DNA of 20,397 nucleotides from a virus, in IMG/VR virus record IMGVR_UViG_3300025379_000098, positions 1-20,397 of that record; one strand, given 5' to 3'. Shown in pieces: positions 12,053 to 19,291 of this stretch. The notes under the pieces are model-generated. The model had not been told where the DNA came from and did not search any database. It saw nothing but the letters and a program-made list of their open reading frames with translations. Both the position numbers and the translations under genes were made by a program. Within the stretch, counting starts at the first letter, position 1. The number at the start of each line of letters is the position of its first letter.

Positions 12053-13831
12053 TTAGTCCGGAGTCCATTCATAAGTTTTGCCATCTTGTATTACGTATAC
12101 TTTATCAGCATATTGCCCCACACCCCAACGTGCACCTTCAGGAGCACCTTTTGGCAAAGGCTTACCAGATGGTGCGGCCGCTGCCTTAACTGCAGGAGCG
12201 CTTACACCTAAATTTTTTGTAAGGTCTTGTTCATAAAGACCGCCAGGTTTCATATAATTAGCAAATGCAGATTTTTTGTCTAAAACGTTTGGTCGAGTAA
12301 TAAACGTATTTAAATTATTTCTAGCAACAATAGATGCTTTTTCAAACTCTAAAGTTCTCTTTAAGAATTCTTTTGGATCATTAATACTACCAATAGTTTT
12401 TTCAAATATTGCAACGTCACGGTCAGATAATTGACCACCCAAAGCAGTTTTAACATTACCAACAACTTGCTTTTTAAGAGCTTGATCAACAACGTTTTTA
12501 GTTGTTAAATCTTTTAATTGTTCGTCTGACAAATCGCCAAAGTATCCTTTAGCTTGTGTAATGGCTTGACGGAAAGAAGATCCTGGACCAATATCAGATT
12601 TGGGATCACTAACAATTTTAAGGGCATCATCTAAATAGCGTACCCTATCTTTGTCATTTAAAATTTGTTCACCAAGTTTACCGCCTGTGTTTTTATTAAA
12701 ATCTTCGTTATTAGCTTGAACGTTTTTAGTAAATGTTTCAGCAGATGCAGAACTACCTGGTGGCAAACCGCCAGTGTATGCTGGTTCTGTTGTTTTAGCG
12801 CCAGGTTTAGTTAATTCCCAATGATTTTTATCATTTGGAACTGGTTGTGTAAATCCAGCATCAATTAATTTTTGACGTTGATCTGCAGTTATTGGGCCCA
12901 CATCAATTGCGTTACCAGTTTGGTGTTGGCTGTAACCAGGGAAAGCTACAGGAGGTCCGTTGTAACCAGGTTTTTTGCTATTTAAATATAAATTATATTG
13001 TTTGTCCCAATCGCGGTCACCGCTAATAATTGGAACACCTAACGAAGAAGCAACTTGTACAGCAGTTCCTTGCTCACCGGTTGTATATGGTGTAGTTTGA
13101 CTTGAAGGAGCCCCGCCCATACCCGGGCTGTATGGAACTTCAAAGCCATCTTTAACTGTCTTAAATACGCCGTAACCTTTTTCAAGCACTTGATGTTTAA
13201 GAACGTCTTTTTCTGGTCCTTCAGGCATGGCATTAATTGCAGCCATATTTTTTAATAATTCAGTTTTACCTTTAGTTTCATATTCTTCAACCATTCTATC
13301 AATAGCGTCAAAATCTGGAACAGGTTTATTAAGATAGCCGTATGCAACAGCTTGTAACGCTGGTGGTAAGCTATCAATTTTTTGTTGAACAGGAGATTTT
13401 CTTCCGCCAGCTGGTTGCGTTGCTGTGCCGCCAAGTGTTGGAGCATTGCCGGTTGTTGCAGATTGTGTGCTTGTACCGGCAGGCAAACCTAAGTTGTAAT
13501 TCATGGCTTGTTGCTGATTAGCTAACTGAGCACGCATAGCAGCAATAGATTGGCGTCTAATTAAATCTTCTTGCTCTTCTTTATTTTTTTCTGCAGCACG
13601 TAAAGCTAAAGCACGGGTTGGACCTTCTGTTCCGCCCGCGCCCCATGCTGAAGTATCTTTTATACCTTCAATAATTTGGTTTAAAGGACTTTGACGTTGG
13701 TCAATCATTTGCTGCATATTAGCAAGCAATTGTTGTGTAGATGCTTGATCTAAAGGAACGTTACCCTTTGGAACAGCTTCACCTTTTGTATCAAAACCTA
13801 AAGTCAATCCGCCTGTTGTACTAGTTGGCAT
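12053..13831 (-). CDS. Virion protein with embedded M15 (VanY/LAS-type) peptidase domain
   Basis: A 592-aa protein. Residues 30-120 are Gln-rich helices, and 120-150 a Thr/Gly linker. Residues about 254-341 form a zinc D,D- or L,D-peptidase domain of the M15/LAS group: VASSLGVPIISGDRDWDKQ, PGYSQHQTGNAIDVG and NDKNHWEL. The zinc ligands would be H303, D310 and H337, in the pattern SxHxxGxAxD...HW. These enzymes cut peptidoglycan cross-link peptides. The remaining 250 residues are helical (LSDRDVAIFEKTIGSINDPKEFLKRTLEFEK) and typical of internal virion proteins. Placed between structural genes, it probably cuts the wall during DNA entry rather than lysis. No signal peptide is seen. ATG 13831 follows AGGAAA. 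A free-standing endolysin is less likely, given the large flanks. Confidence 0.75.
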   Translation of the reverse strand: MPTSTTGGLTLGFDTKGEAVPKGNVPLDQASTQQLLANMQQMIDQRQSPLNQIIEGIKDTSAWGAGGTEGPTRALALRAAEKNKEEQEDLIRRQSIAAMRAQLANQQQAMNYNLGLPAGTSTQSATTGNAPTLGGTATQPAGGRKSPVQQKIDSLPPALQAVAYGYLNKPVPDFDAIDRMVEEYETKGKTELLKNMAAINAMPEGPEKDVLKHQVLEKGYGVFKTVKDGFEVPYSPGMGGAPSSQTTPYTTGEQGTAVQVASSLGVPIISGDRDWDKQYNLYLNSKKPGYNGPPVAFPGYSQHQTGNAIDVGPITADQRQKLIDAGFTQPVPNDKNHWELTKPGAKTTEPAYTGGLPPGSSASAETFTKNVQANNEDFNKNTGGKLGEQILNDKDRVRYLDDALKIVSDPKSDIGPGSSFRQAITQAKGYFGDLSDEQLKDLTTKNVVDQALKKQVVGNVKTALGGQLSDRDVAIFEKTIGSINDPKEFLKRTLEFEKASIVARNNLNTFITRPNVLDKKSAFANYMKPGGLYEQDLTKNLGVSAPAVKAAAAPSGKPLPKGAPEGARWGVGQYADKVYVIQDGKTYEWTPD

Positions 13832-13843
13832 ATTTATTTCCTA

Positions 13844-14812
13844 TCAAGGCCCTTGCAATAAGTATGAATAATCTACACCATCTGATCCCATACCTGTTGT
13901 TGGGTCCACAGTTACTCCATCTGGAATAGCATTTTGCATAACACTGCTAGCCGCGGTATTTCCGTATGTTGGATCAGTTATAACATTTCCGTTTGCGTCA
14001 GTAGTTTGACCAACACCCGGAGTGCTATTGCCAAATAAACCACCAACTAAACTAGCAATTGTTGTTCCTGGAGAAATTGTATTTAGCAACGCATTTAATC
14101 CTTGTGTACCAGTGTTTAAACCGGTTAACAAACCCCCAATTTGGTTGATTGGGGCTAATTGAGTTGCATTTGTGGTTGTTGCGCCTGGGTTTACGGCAGA
14201 TAAAATATTTGCCAATTGGGCAGTTGATGTTAGGGGAGCTGCTTGTTGAGCTTGACCCAATGTTGTTTCTGTTGCAGTTCCTTGCTGCCCAATGTTTCCA
14301 AGTGCTGTGCTTGCGTTTACACCAGTTTGCTGGTTTGTTAAAGCAGATTGCATTTGAGCAGCAGCAAGGTTTGCTTGTGCGTTTGTTAATGCTGTATCGG
14401 CAGCAGTTGTGCCACGTAAACTACCAAACTGCCCAGAAGCAACTGCAGCTGCGTCAGCGGGGGCAGTAATTTGTGGAATTAAAGTTTGAAGTTGTTGGTT
14501 TTGAGCAGCATATAAACCACCTAACGCAGTGCTGGTATTTGGTGTAACTTGACCAGTTGTTGGGTTTACAATCCATGGATTCGCCGCTCCAGAAGCAATA
14601 GTTCCTAAAGCTCCCTGTGCTTGGGTGAATGGATTGTTTGGCCCGCTAAGATTATTAATAGCTTGCCCAGCAACAGTGTTTTGCAAAGTTGGCGCGTTTG
14701 CTGCACCAGAAACAGCATTATTTACAACGTTTTGTTGTGCAGTAGAATACCAAGATGGCAGCGTTGTTTGCGCTGTTGTCGTATTAGTTAATAGATTACT
14801 TAAGCCGGCCAT
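13844..14812 (-). CDS. Gln/Ala/Asn/Thr-rich virion protein (322 aa)
   Basis: A 322-aa protein of low complexity with almost no charge, rich in A, N, Q, T and G (TAQQNVVNNAVSGAANAP; ALTNAQANLAAAQMQSALTN; QAQQAAPLTSTAQLANILSA). The middle third could form long polar helices, and SLVGGLFGN is a small glycine patch. The end (GVTVDPTTGMGSDGVDYSYL) is acidic. Its start overlaps the stop of the decapeptide-repeat gene by one base (TAATG), so both are probably made in fixed ratio. Composition and location suggest an internal virion, ejection or tail-associated protein; I do not recognise a family. Confidence 0.55.
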   Translation of the reverse strand: MAGLSNLLTNTTTAQTTLPSWYSTAQQNVVNNAVSGAANAPTLQNTVAGQAINNLSGPNNPFTQAQGALGTIASGAANPWIVNPTTGQVTPNTSTALGGLYAAQNQQLQTLIPQITAPADAAAVASGQFGSLRGTTAADTALTNAQANLAAAQMQSALTNQQTGVNASTALGNIGQQGTATETTLGQAQQAAPLTSTAQLANILSAVNPGATTTNATQLAPINQIGGLLTGLNTGTQGLNALLNTISPGTTIASLVGGLFGNSTPGVGQTTDANGNVITDPTYGNTAASSVMQNAIPDGVTVDPTTGMGSDGVDYSYLLQGP

Positions 14813-16362
14813 TATTTTTTAACCTTTTTGTTAGCTTCTAACAAATAAGCCAACGGACCTTTACTATCCGGTGGTAGATGTTTTGCGTCATGTTTTTGTT
14901 TATGTTCTCTGATTGTTTCTAAAAAATTATCTAATACTTTAGAACCACTATCGTTACTACCATTACCTAACGAAGATACTACGTCAGCTGGAATTACAAA
15001 CTCACCATTGGCTAACATAGCTGGAACATCATCGGATGTGCCGTCTCCATTACCTTGAACATATCGATGTTTTAAACCGCCTTCGCTGTAAAATTCTGGT
15101 GTATGAATACCTTCATTGGTTTCTACTCCGCCGCCAGTATTAAAATGAAATGGCGAAAAATGTGGACCAATAGCTGCAATATTTTCAGCTTGATAAGTTG
15201 GTATATTTAAACTTGCGTGTTTACCCATTGATAGCATTCTATCTGGATAACGAATTTTATCAGGACCTGCCGCGTAATCATATTCTTCCACATTACTACC
15301 TTCAGCATATCCCGGAACTGATCCACCGGCCGCTAATGTAGGAGTTGTCATAGGAGTTGCAGGGGCAGTAACTCCTGCAGAAGGAATATCAGTATTGTAT
15401 AATGGTTGATTATTTGAAAACGCCGCAGGATCTGGGTTAATTGTTCCCATTTTACCCGGTGTATAATTCGGCTGAATAACTTGGCTAGATGATGTGCCAG
15501 TATTTGTTCCAGTGTTGGTTCCGGTATTTAAATTAGACAAACCAGAATTTGTAGTGCCGGAGCCTTGGTTTGTGTGCGTTCCTAACGTTTGAGCAGAAGG
15601 AGCTAATAAAGTATTTAATGCTTGATTTGCAAGAGTACCTATAACTTTATTGTTAAATACTTTACCAAGAGTGCTTTGCGAACCATCAGTTGGAGGGGTT
15701 GCCTCAGTATCTGTAGCTGGAGTAGATTCAATTACATTACCTTGGGCATCTGTCGTTAGGGTAGAGCCATCATCAAATGTTTGAGTAATATTGCCGGATG
15801 CGTCTGTAGTAGCGCCGGTTAAACTATTTGCATTAGTTATACCTTCTTGCGCTGTACTTAAAAGTGTATTACCTGATGAATTTAAAATTTCACCGGTTGA
15901 AGCATCTAAAAGATTACCACCACCAGCGTCAGTAATAAGACCTGAGGAAATAAGGTCGGTTGGTGCCATTCCAGCGGATAACATTTGACTTGCAGTTACA
16001 CCGGCAGAAGCCATATCTGAAGCAGATATTCCAGCAGCCATTAAATTAGATACTGGTATTCCAGCTGAAACCATATCTGCTACTGGCACACCAGCTGATA
16101 ACATACTACTTGCTGATACACCAGCTGAAACCATTTCTGGCACAGATGCGCCAGCTGCAACTAAATCTGAAGCAGATACTCCGGCAGACACTAAATCAGA
16201 AACAGCAGCACCTGATGCAAGGGCGTCGGCTGTTGAAATATATCCGGCAGCAGCTTGAGCGGCAACGTCAGATGAGGCCAGCGTAAATGCTGAATCTCCA
16301 GCAAACGATGATCCTAAAAAATCAGCAACCGGTGTTGCTATTAAATCTACTGTTCCGCCCAT
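14812..16362 (-). CDS. Virion protein with decapeptide repeats (516 aa)
   Basis: A 516-aa protein in three parts. Residues about 43-142 consist of ten 10-residue repeats, each close to SASDLVSAGV, with glycine at positions 51, 61 and every tenth residue to 141. Residues 150-330 are a Thr/Asn/Gly-rich region with NTGTNTGTNTGT. The C-terminal part contains AAGGSVPGYAEGS and, from about 435, a module common in phage virion proteins: EGGLKHRYVQGNGDGTSDDV, PAMLANGEFVIPADVVSSLG, DNFLETIREHKQKH. The 'DGTSDDVPAMLxxGEFVIP' module also occurs in tape-measure and tail-associated proteins. A structural role in tail or injection apparatus is likely; the precise function is unknown. TAATG overlaps join it to the GNAT gene upstream and the 322-aa gene downstream. 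Confidence 0.6.
   Translation of the reverse strand: MGGTVDLIATPVADFLGSSFAGDSAFTLASSDVAAQAAAGYISTADALASGAAVSDLVSAGVSASDLVAAGASVPEMVSAGVSASSMLSAGVPVADMVSAGIPVSNLMAAGISASDMASAGVTASQMLSAGMAPTDLISSGLITDAGGGNLLDASTGEILNSSGNTLLSTAQEGITNANSLTGATTDASGNITQTFDDGSTLTTDAQGNVIESTPATDTEATPPTDGSQSTLGKVFNNKVIGTLANQALNTLLAPSAQTLGTHTNQGSGTTNSGLSNLNTGTNTGTNTGTSSSQVIQPNYTPGKMGTINPDPAAFSNNQPLYNTDIPSAGVTAPATPMTTPTLAAGGSVPGYAEGSNVEEYDYAAGPDKIRYPDRMLSMGKHASLNIPTYQAENIAAIGPHFSPFHFNTGGGVETNEGIHTPEFYSEGGLKHRYVQGNGDGTSDDVPAMLANGEFVIPADVVSSLGNGSNDSGSKVLDNFLETIREHKQKHDAKHLPPDSKGPLAYLLEANKKVKK
15827..15837 (+). other. TTTGCATTAGT element, antisense copy within a virion gene
   Basis: A fifth exact copy of the 11-mer lies on the plus strand inside the minus-strand decapeptide-repeat gene and is followed by TATACC. 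It faces against the coding direction and has no gene start downstream on its strand. It is either chance or an antisense start; I give it little weight. Confidence 0.2.
15937..16236 (-). repeat. Ten 30-nt coding repeats (decapeptide repeats)
   Basis: Ten successive in-frame units of 10 codons encode sequences such as SASDLVAAGA, SVPEMVSAGV, SASSMLSAGV, PVADMVSAGI, PVSNLMAAGI, SASDMASAGV and TASQMLSAGM. The fixed positions are an acidic or polar residue before Leu/Met, and an Ala/Ser-Ala-Gly-hydrophobic end. The DNA units have diverged, so conservation is at protein level. The pattern is like the AAELKAAG-type decapeptide repeats of bacterial surface and secreted proteins. Confidence 0.8.
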
Positions 16363-16820
16363 TATTGTTCCATTACTATCGAATATGTTTTCTCAAAAAA
16401 ATTACCACCAAGTCGTTCTATCAATTTACCATAATCTAAAAATGGTTTAATACGAAATTGAATGCGCTGAGGTTTACGTTTTTTAATTTCTTCAGTAGTC
16501 CATTTTATAAATTTGTAGCCCAGCATACCTTTACGGTAATTCGGACTAATGTATAAAACGTCTGAAGTAACTGTTAAACTTTTTTTATAGTGAATATGGT
16601 TTATAACAAACCATAAACTATAACCAATCAATTTGCCGTCATCTCTGGCGGTGTGGATTTCTAACATACCCCTGTCGTACAACATATTGTACTGCTCAAG
16701 GTTTGGATCCAATTCTATTACATCTGTACGTTCAGCGATCTCGTCATAGTGATCTTTGAACAGCTGCATCGCTTCATTGGCAAAAGGCATGGGCGCCTCT
16801 TTTTGAAATGTAATCATCAT
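16362..16820 (-). CDS. GNAT-family acetyltransferase-like phage protein
   Basis: A 152-aa protein with the GNAT fold order: an N-terminal helix region, LEIHTARDDGKLIGYSLWFV (strands 2-4), SDVLYISPNYRKGMLGYKFIKW with the acetyl-CoA loop as RKGMLG (96-101, a variant of the usual R/QxxGxG/A), then RIQFRIKPFLDYGKLIERLGGNFFEKTYSIVM. Members inside podovirus structural modules are common; T7 gp13 is an example of a GNAT-like internal virion protein. Acetyltransferase activity is not certain. Two starts are possible: ATG 16820 (after AGGGG) and ATG 16790 (MPFANEAM, after AGAGG with 5-nt spacing, the better ribosome site). A TTTGCATTAGT element lies directly upstream. Its stop overlaps the next gene as TAATG. 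Confidence 0.7.
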   Translation of the reverse strand: MMITFQKEAPMPFANEAMQLFKDHYDEIAERTDVIELDPNLEQYNMLYDRGMLEIHTARDDGKLIGYSLWFVINHIHYKKSLTVTSDVLYISPNYRKGMLGYKFIKWTTEEIKKRKPQRIQFRIKPFLDYGKLIERLGGNFFEKTYSIVMEQ

Positions 16821-16830
16821 TTTCCCCTAT

Positions 16831-16851
16831 TCCTACATACACTAATGCAAA
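16831..16851 (-). promoter_or_regulatory. Putative phage promoter: TTTGCATTAGT-7 nt-GGA, minus strand
   Basis: Read on the minus strand, TTTGCATTAGT (16851 to 16841) is followed by GTATGTA and GGA, with exactly the spacing seen at 1750-1770. The predicted +1 is G16833, giving a 13-nt leader that contains AGGGG before ATG 16820. The element lies in the only non-coding gap (49 nt) of the virion gene block from 16362 to 20397. A short hairpin (GCCCT/AGGGC, 16867-16886) precedes it but is not followed closely by a T run. Confidence 0.55.
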
Positions 16852-16869
16852 AATAAGAGTGTTTACGCC

Positions 16870-17133
16870 CTATCTTTTTAAAGGGCCATTAACTAAATTT
16901 CCAAACTCATGCGCCCAATCTTGCCAGCTATCGTAAGTCTGCGGGTCTGGCGTACCATACGGTTGAAACGCTGCAGACTGCGCTATTTCTCTAGCAACCT
17001 TTTGCCACTCATCTTCTGGAGCAAACGGTATATGGGTCTGGCTATAAAACAACACCAGATTTCCATTAAATTCATCCCAGCTAGAATAGTCTGGCAAAAA
17101 CGGAAAAAACTGTTGGCCCTTAAGGACGCTCAT
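16870..17133 (-). CDS. Hypothetical small virion-region protein (87 aa)
   Basis: An 87-aa aromatic-rich protein (FFPFLPDYSSWDEFNGNLVLFYSQ; TYDSWQDWAHEFGNLV) that I do not recognise. Its ATG at 17133 lies inside the end of the nozzle/hub-like gene, overlapping by 14 nt, so translation is probably coupled. It ends with PLKR just before a promoter-like element. The tight packing between two virion genes supports it being expressed. A small tail or head-tail component is possible, but nothing specific shows this. Confidence 0.6.
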   Translation of the reverse strand: MSVLKGQQFFPFLPDYSSWDEFNGNLVLFYSQTHIPFAPEDEWQKVAREIAQSAAFQPYGTPDPQTYDSWQDWAHEFGNLVNGPLKR

Positions 17134-19291
17134 CGCCTAACTCTTGGGTAATTAATAAACGACCTTGTTCATAGTTACCGCCAATCTCGTTAGATACTAC
17201 CTGAAATTGAACTTCACGATGCTCAACGCGCAAATCAATTTTTTCAGTAGATGGGCTAAATACGTATGGTCCTGAATCTTCTACTTGTGATGCAGCAAAT
17301 TTACGACCAATAATGGTTAAACTTAAATTGCCAGCTTGCACAAAATCAGGCTCAATGCGTCGAATGTGCATACGGCGATTATTACCGATAGCTTGTGTGT
17401 TGGCTGGTGTCGTTGTACCGCCAACCCAGCTAATATCGCCAGTAGTATAGCTTGAATAGATAGCAGTTTGTTCTTTAAACGATACCTGATCTAGCCCAGT
17501 TTCATGCTGCCAGATTGGGTAGCCACCTTGAATTTGATACGCCAAAGTGTTTGCCAACGGGGCCACGCCAAACGATGTAGCGCTGGTTACTAACGTTACA
17601 CCATTAGCGCCAATTGCTGCATTAGAATAAAATTTAGCATTAGCAATTTGAAATACTGCATTTCCCGGCGCTTGACTAAATGTTAGATAAGACCCGGGAT
17701 AAAATGTTGGTGTTAAATCGCCAGCAAAATATAACTGACTGGAATTTGCTGCAGGCAATGAAGCTGGATGATTAATAGTAACGTAGTCTTGACTAAACGT
17801 TACGTCATAATTCCAATCTGCCCACAGCGGTGTTGGAAACACTTCTGTGGTGTATCCGCAAGAACGTTGTGCGCCAACAGCTTGGCCAGCGTCATACCAA
17901 AGTTTATCTTTGACATTATAAATAATAGCATCAGTACATTCTGTCGCTGTGCCACGGGGATAAAAGAACCAAATCTCATTGTAACGTGGAACTTTGGTCG
18001 CCCATACTTTTTGGCGCTGTTGATAATTAAGGTTGTTAAATAGCCAGTTTACGTTTTTATCATTTGGCACAACCGTAACACGACCGTCGTATAAATAGAA
18101 ACGGTCAACACCCATCCAATAATACAATCCATCCATCTCAACAACAGATTGAGATGACATAATAGAGATCTGGCTAGAAACAATATCGTATGTCCAATAG
18201 TTTGGCGCGCTGCCAGTAAATAGCACGCGAATCAAACTATCGGTTGCCCAGAACAATCCTGCTGGTGAATATGCACCACCGCGGATTGGCATACCAAAAA
18301 CTACTTTACCAGTAGCAACGTTAACTTGGTTTGCTAATGGTCCATTCCAATCGGTCAAAGATTGGTTGGCATATATTGAACTGACGTTGTTATTAGCAAT
18401 AAATCCGTTAGAACCATACACAAAAATAAATGGGTGCAAGGCGCATACACCTCCGTCTACTGCAATAGCTTGATATGTTGGTGATGTGCCGCTAGTATCA
18501 GCTAAACCATTAAATGTCCACTGTTCGGACGAATTGGGTAAAATAGAACCAATGTATACTTGAGATTTAATTGCATTATCAATATTGTTTAAATTTAAAC
18601 CGGGGTGTGCAAGCAAATTAAGCGCTCCGCCCTGTGGATTATATTGATAATCGAACTGCCAAAGTAAATTGCTGTTTGCTGAAAAGTTATAGTTATACAA
18701 CCACACATTACTAATAGAACCAGAATGCGCTGGTGTAAAAGTGACTACTGTATTAGGTGATGTGAATGTAGAATTTGTTACTGTATACGGTGCTACAGTG
18801 CCACTTTGTGAAAAAATAATTTGTGTGCCATTTGAAAATGGCTGTGTATAACTAGTTGGGGTTGCATTAGAACTATTAATTGTAAACGACGTTGTATTGC
18901 TAGCACTAATGGTTGTATTGGCAATCGGAAACTGAGAATAACCGGGAATAAATACTGCGCGGTATGGTCCGCTACCAATTCCTAATGATTGTCCAGTTGC
19001 AAATACATCTAAACCAACTCGAGTTCCAGCAAACACATAATTTACGCCATTGTAACCATTCATGGTCATACCACGCATGATGCCGTCAAACGTAGCGAAT
19101 ATTTCTTGATAGCCGCCCATTTTCTTAGGCACTTGACGCTGAAAACGGCACCATACACCATCAGTGTATTCTGGTGTTTCGAATATAGTACCGTCGCGTT
19201 TTATCCCGCCCGGTAAAGCCATTTTGTAAACTTGACTATACTGGGGCTGAATTTGTTGCTGTTGCGCTGGTTGTGCTGGCGCGACAGCCAT
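17120..19291 (-). CDS. Large tail nozzle/hub-like virion protein (723 aa)
   Basis: A 723-aa beta-rich protein. After a Gln/Pro-rich start (APAQPAQQQQIQPQ) comes KMALPGGIKRDGTIFETPEY and DGVWCRFQRQVPKKMGGYQE, an opening I associate with podovirus tail hub, nozzle or DNA-stabilisation proteins (comparable in position to P22 gp10 or T7 gp12). Residues about 125-215 are a Ser/Thr/Asn-rich beta insert. A central part with repeated blade-like segments (GGVCALHPFIFVYGSNGFIA; VVEMDGLYYWMGVDRFYLYD; VPRYNEIWFFYPRGT) suggests a beta-propeller. The last 60 residues (RRMHIRRIEPDFVQAGNLSLTIIGR) form a C-terminal beta domain. The assignment is by pattern only. ATG 19291 overlaps the upstream stop as TAATG. 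Confidence 0.55.
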   Translation of the reverse strand: MAVAPAQPAQQQQIQPQYSQVYKMALPGGIKRDGTIFETPEYTDGVWCRFQRQVPKKMGGYQEIFATFDGIMRGMTMNGYNGVNYVFAGTRVGLDVFATGQSLGIGSGPYRAVFIPGYSQFPIANTTISASNTTSFTINSSNATPTSYTQPFSNGTQIIFSQSGTVAPYTVTNSTFTSPNTVVTFTPAHSGSISNVWLYNYNFSANSNLLWQFDYQYNPQGGALNLLAHPGLNLNNIDNAIKSQVYIGSILPNSSEQWTFNGLADTSGTSPTYQAIAVDGGVCALHPFIFVYGSNGFIANNNVSSIYANQSLTDWNGPLANQVNVATGKVVFGMPIRGGAYSPAGLFWATDSLIRVLFTGSAPNYWTYDIVSSQISIMSSQSVVEMDGLYYWMGVDRFYLYDGRVTVVPNDKNVNWLFNNLNYQQRQKVWATKVPRYNEIWFFYPRGTATECTDAIIYNVKDKLWYDAGQAVGAQRSCGYTTEVFPTPLWADWNYDVTFSQDYVTINHPASLPAANSSQLYFAGDLTPTFYPGSYLTFSQAPGNAVFQIANAKFYSNAAIGANGVTLVTSATSFGVAPLANTLAYQIQGGYPIWQHETGLDQVSFKEQTAIYSSYTTGDISWVGGTTTPANTQAIGNNRRMHIRRIEPDFVQAGNLSLTIIGRKFAASQVEDSGPYVFSPSTEKIDLRVEHREVQFQVVSNEIGGNYEQGRLLITQELGDERP

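Noticed and set aside
15937-16236. CRISPR-like 30-nt periodicity
   Set aside because: The periodicity is in-frame, the units are degenerate in DNA and conserved as peptides, and there are no unique spacers.
16867-16886. Terminator before the minus-strand promoter-like element
   Set aside because: The GCCCT/AGGGC stem is only 5 bp with a 10-nt loop and overlaps a coding end. The T run lies about 15 nt further on.
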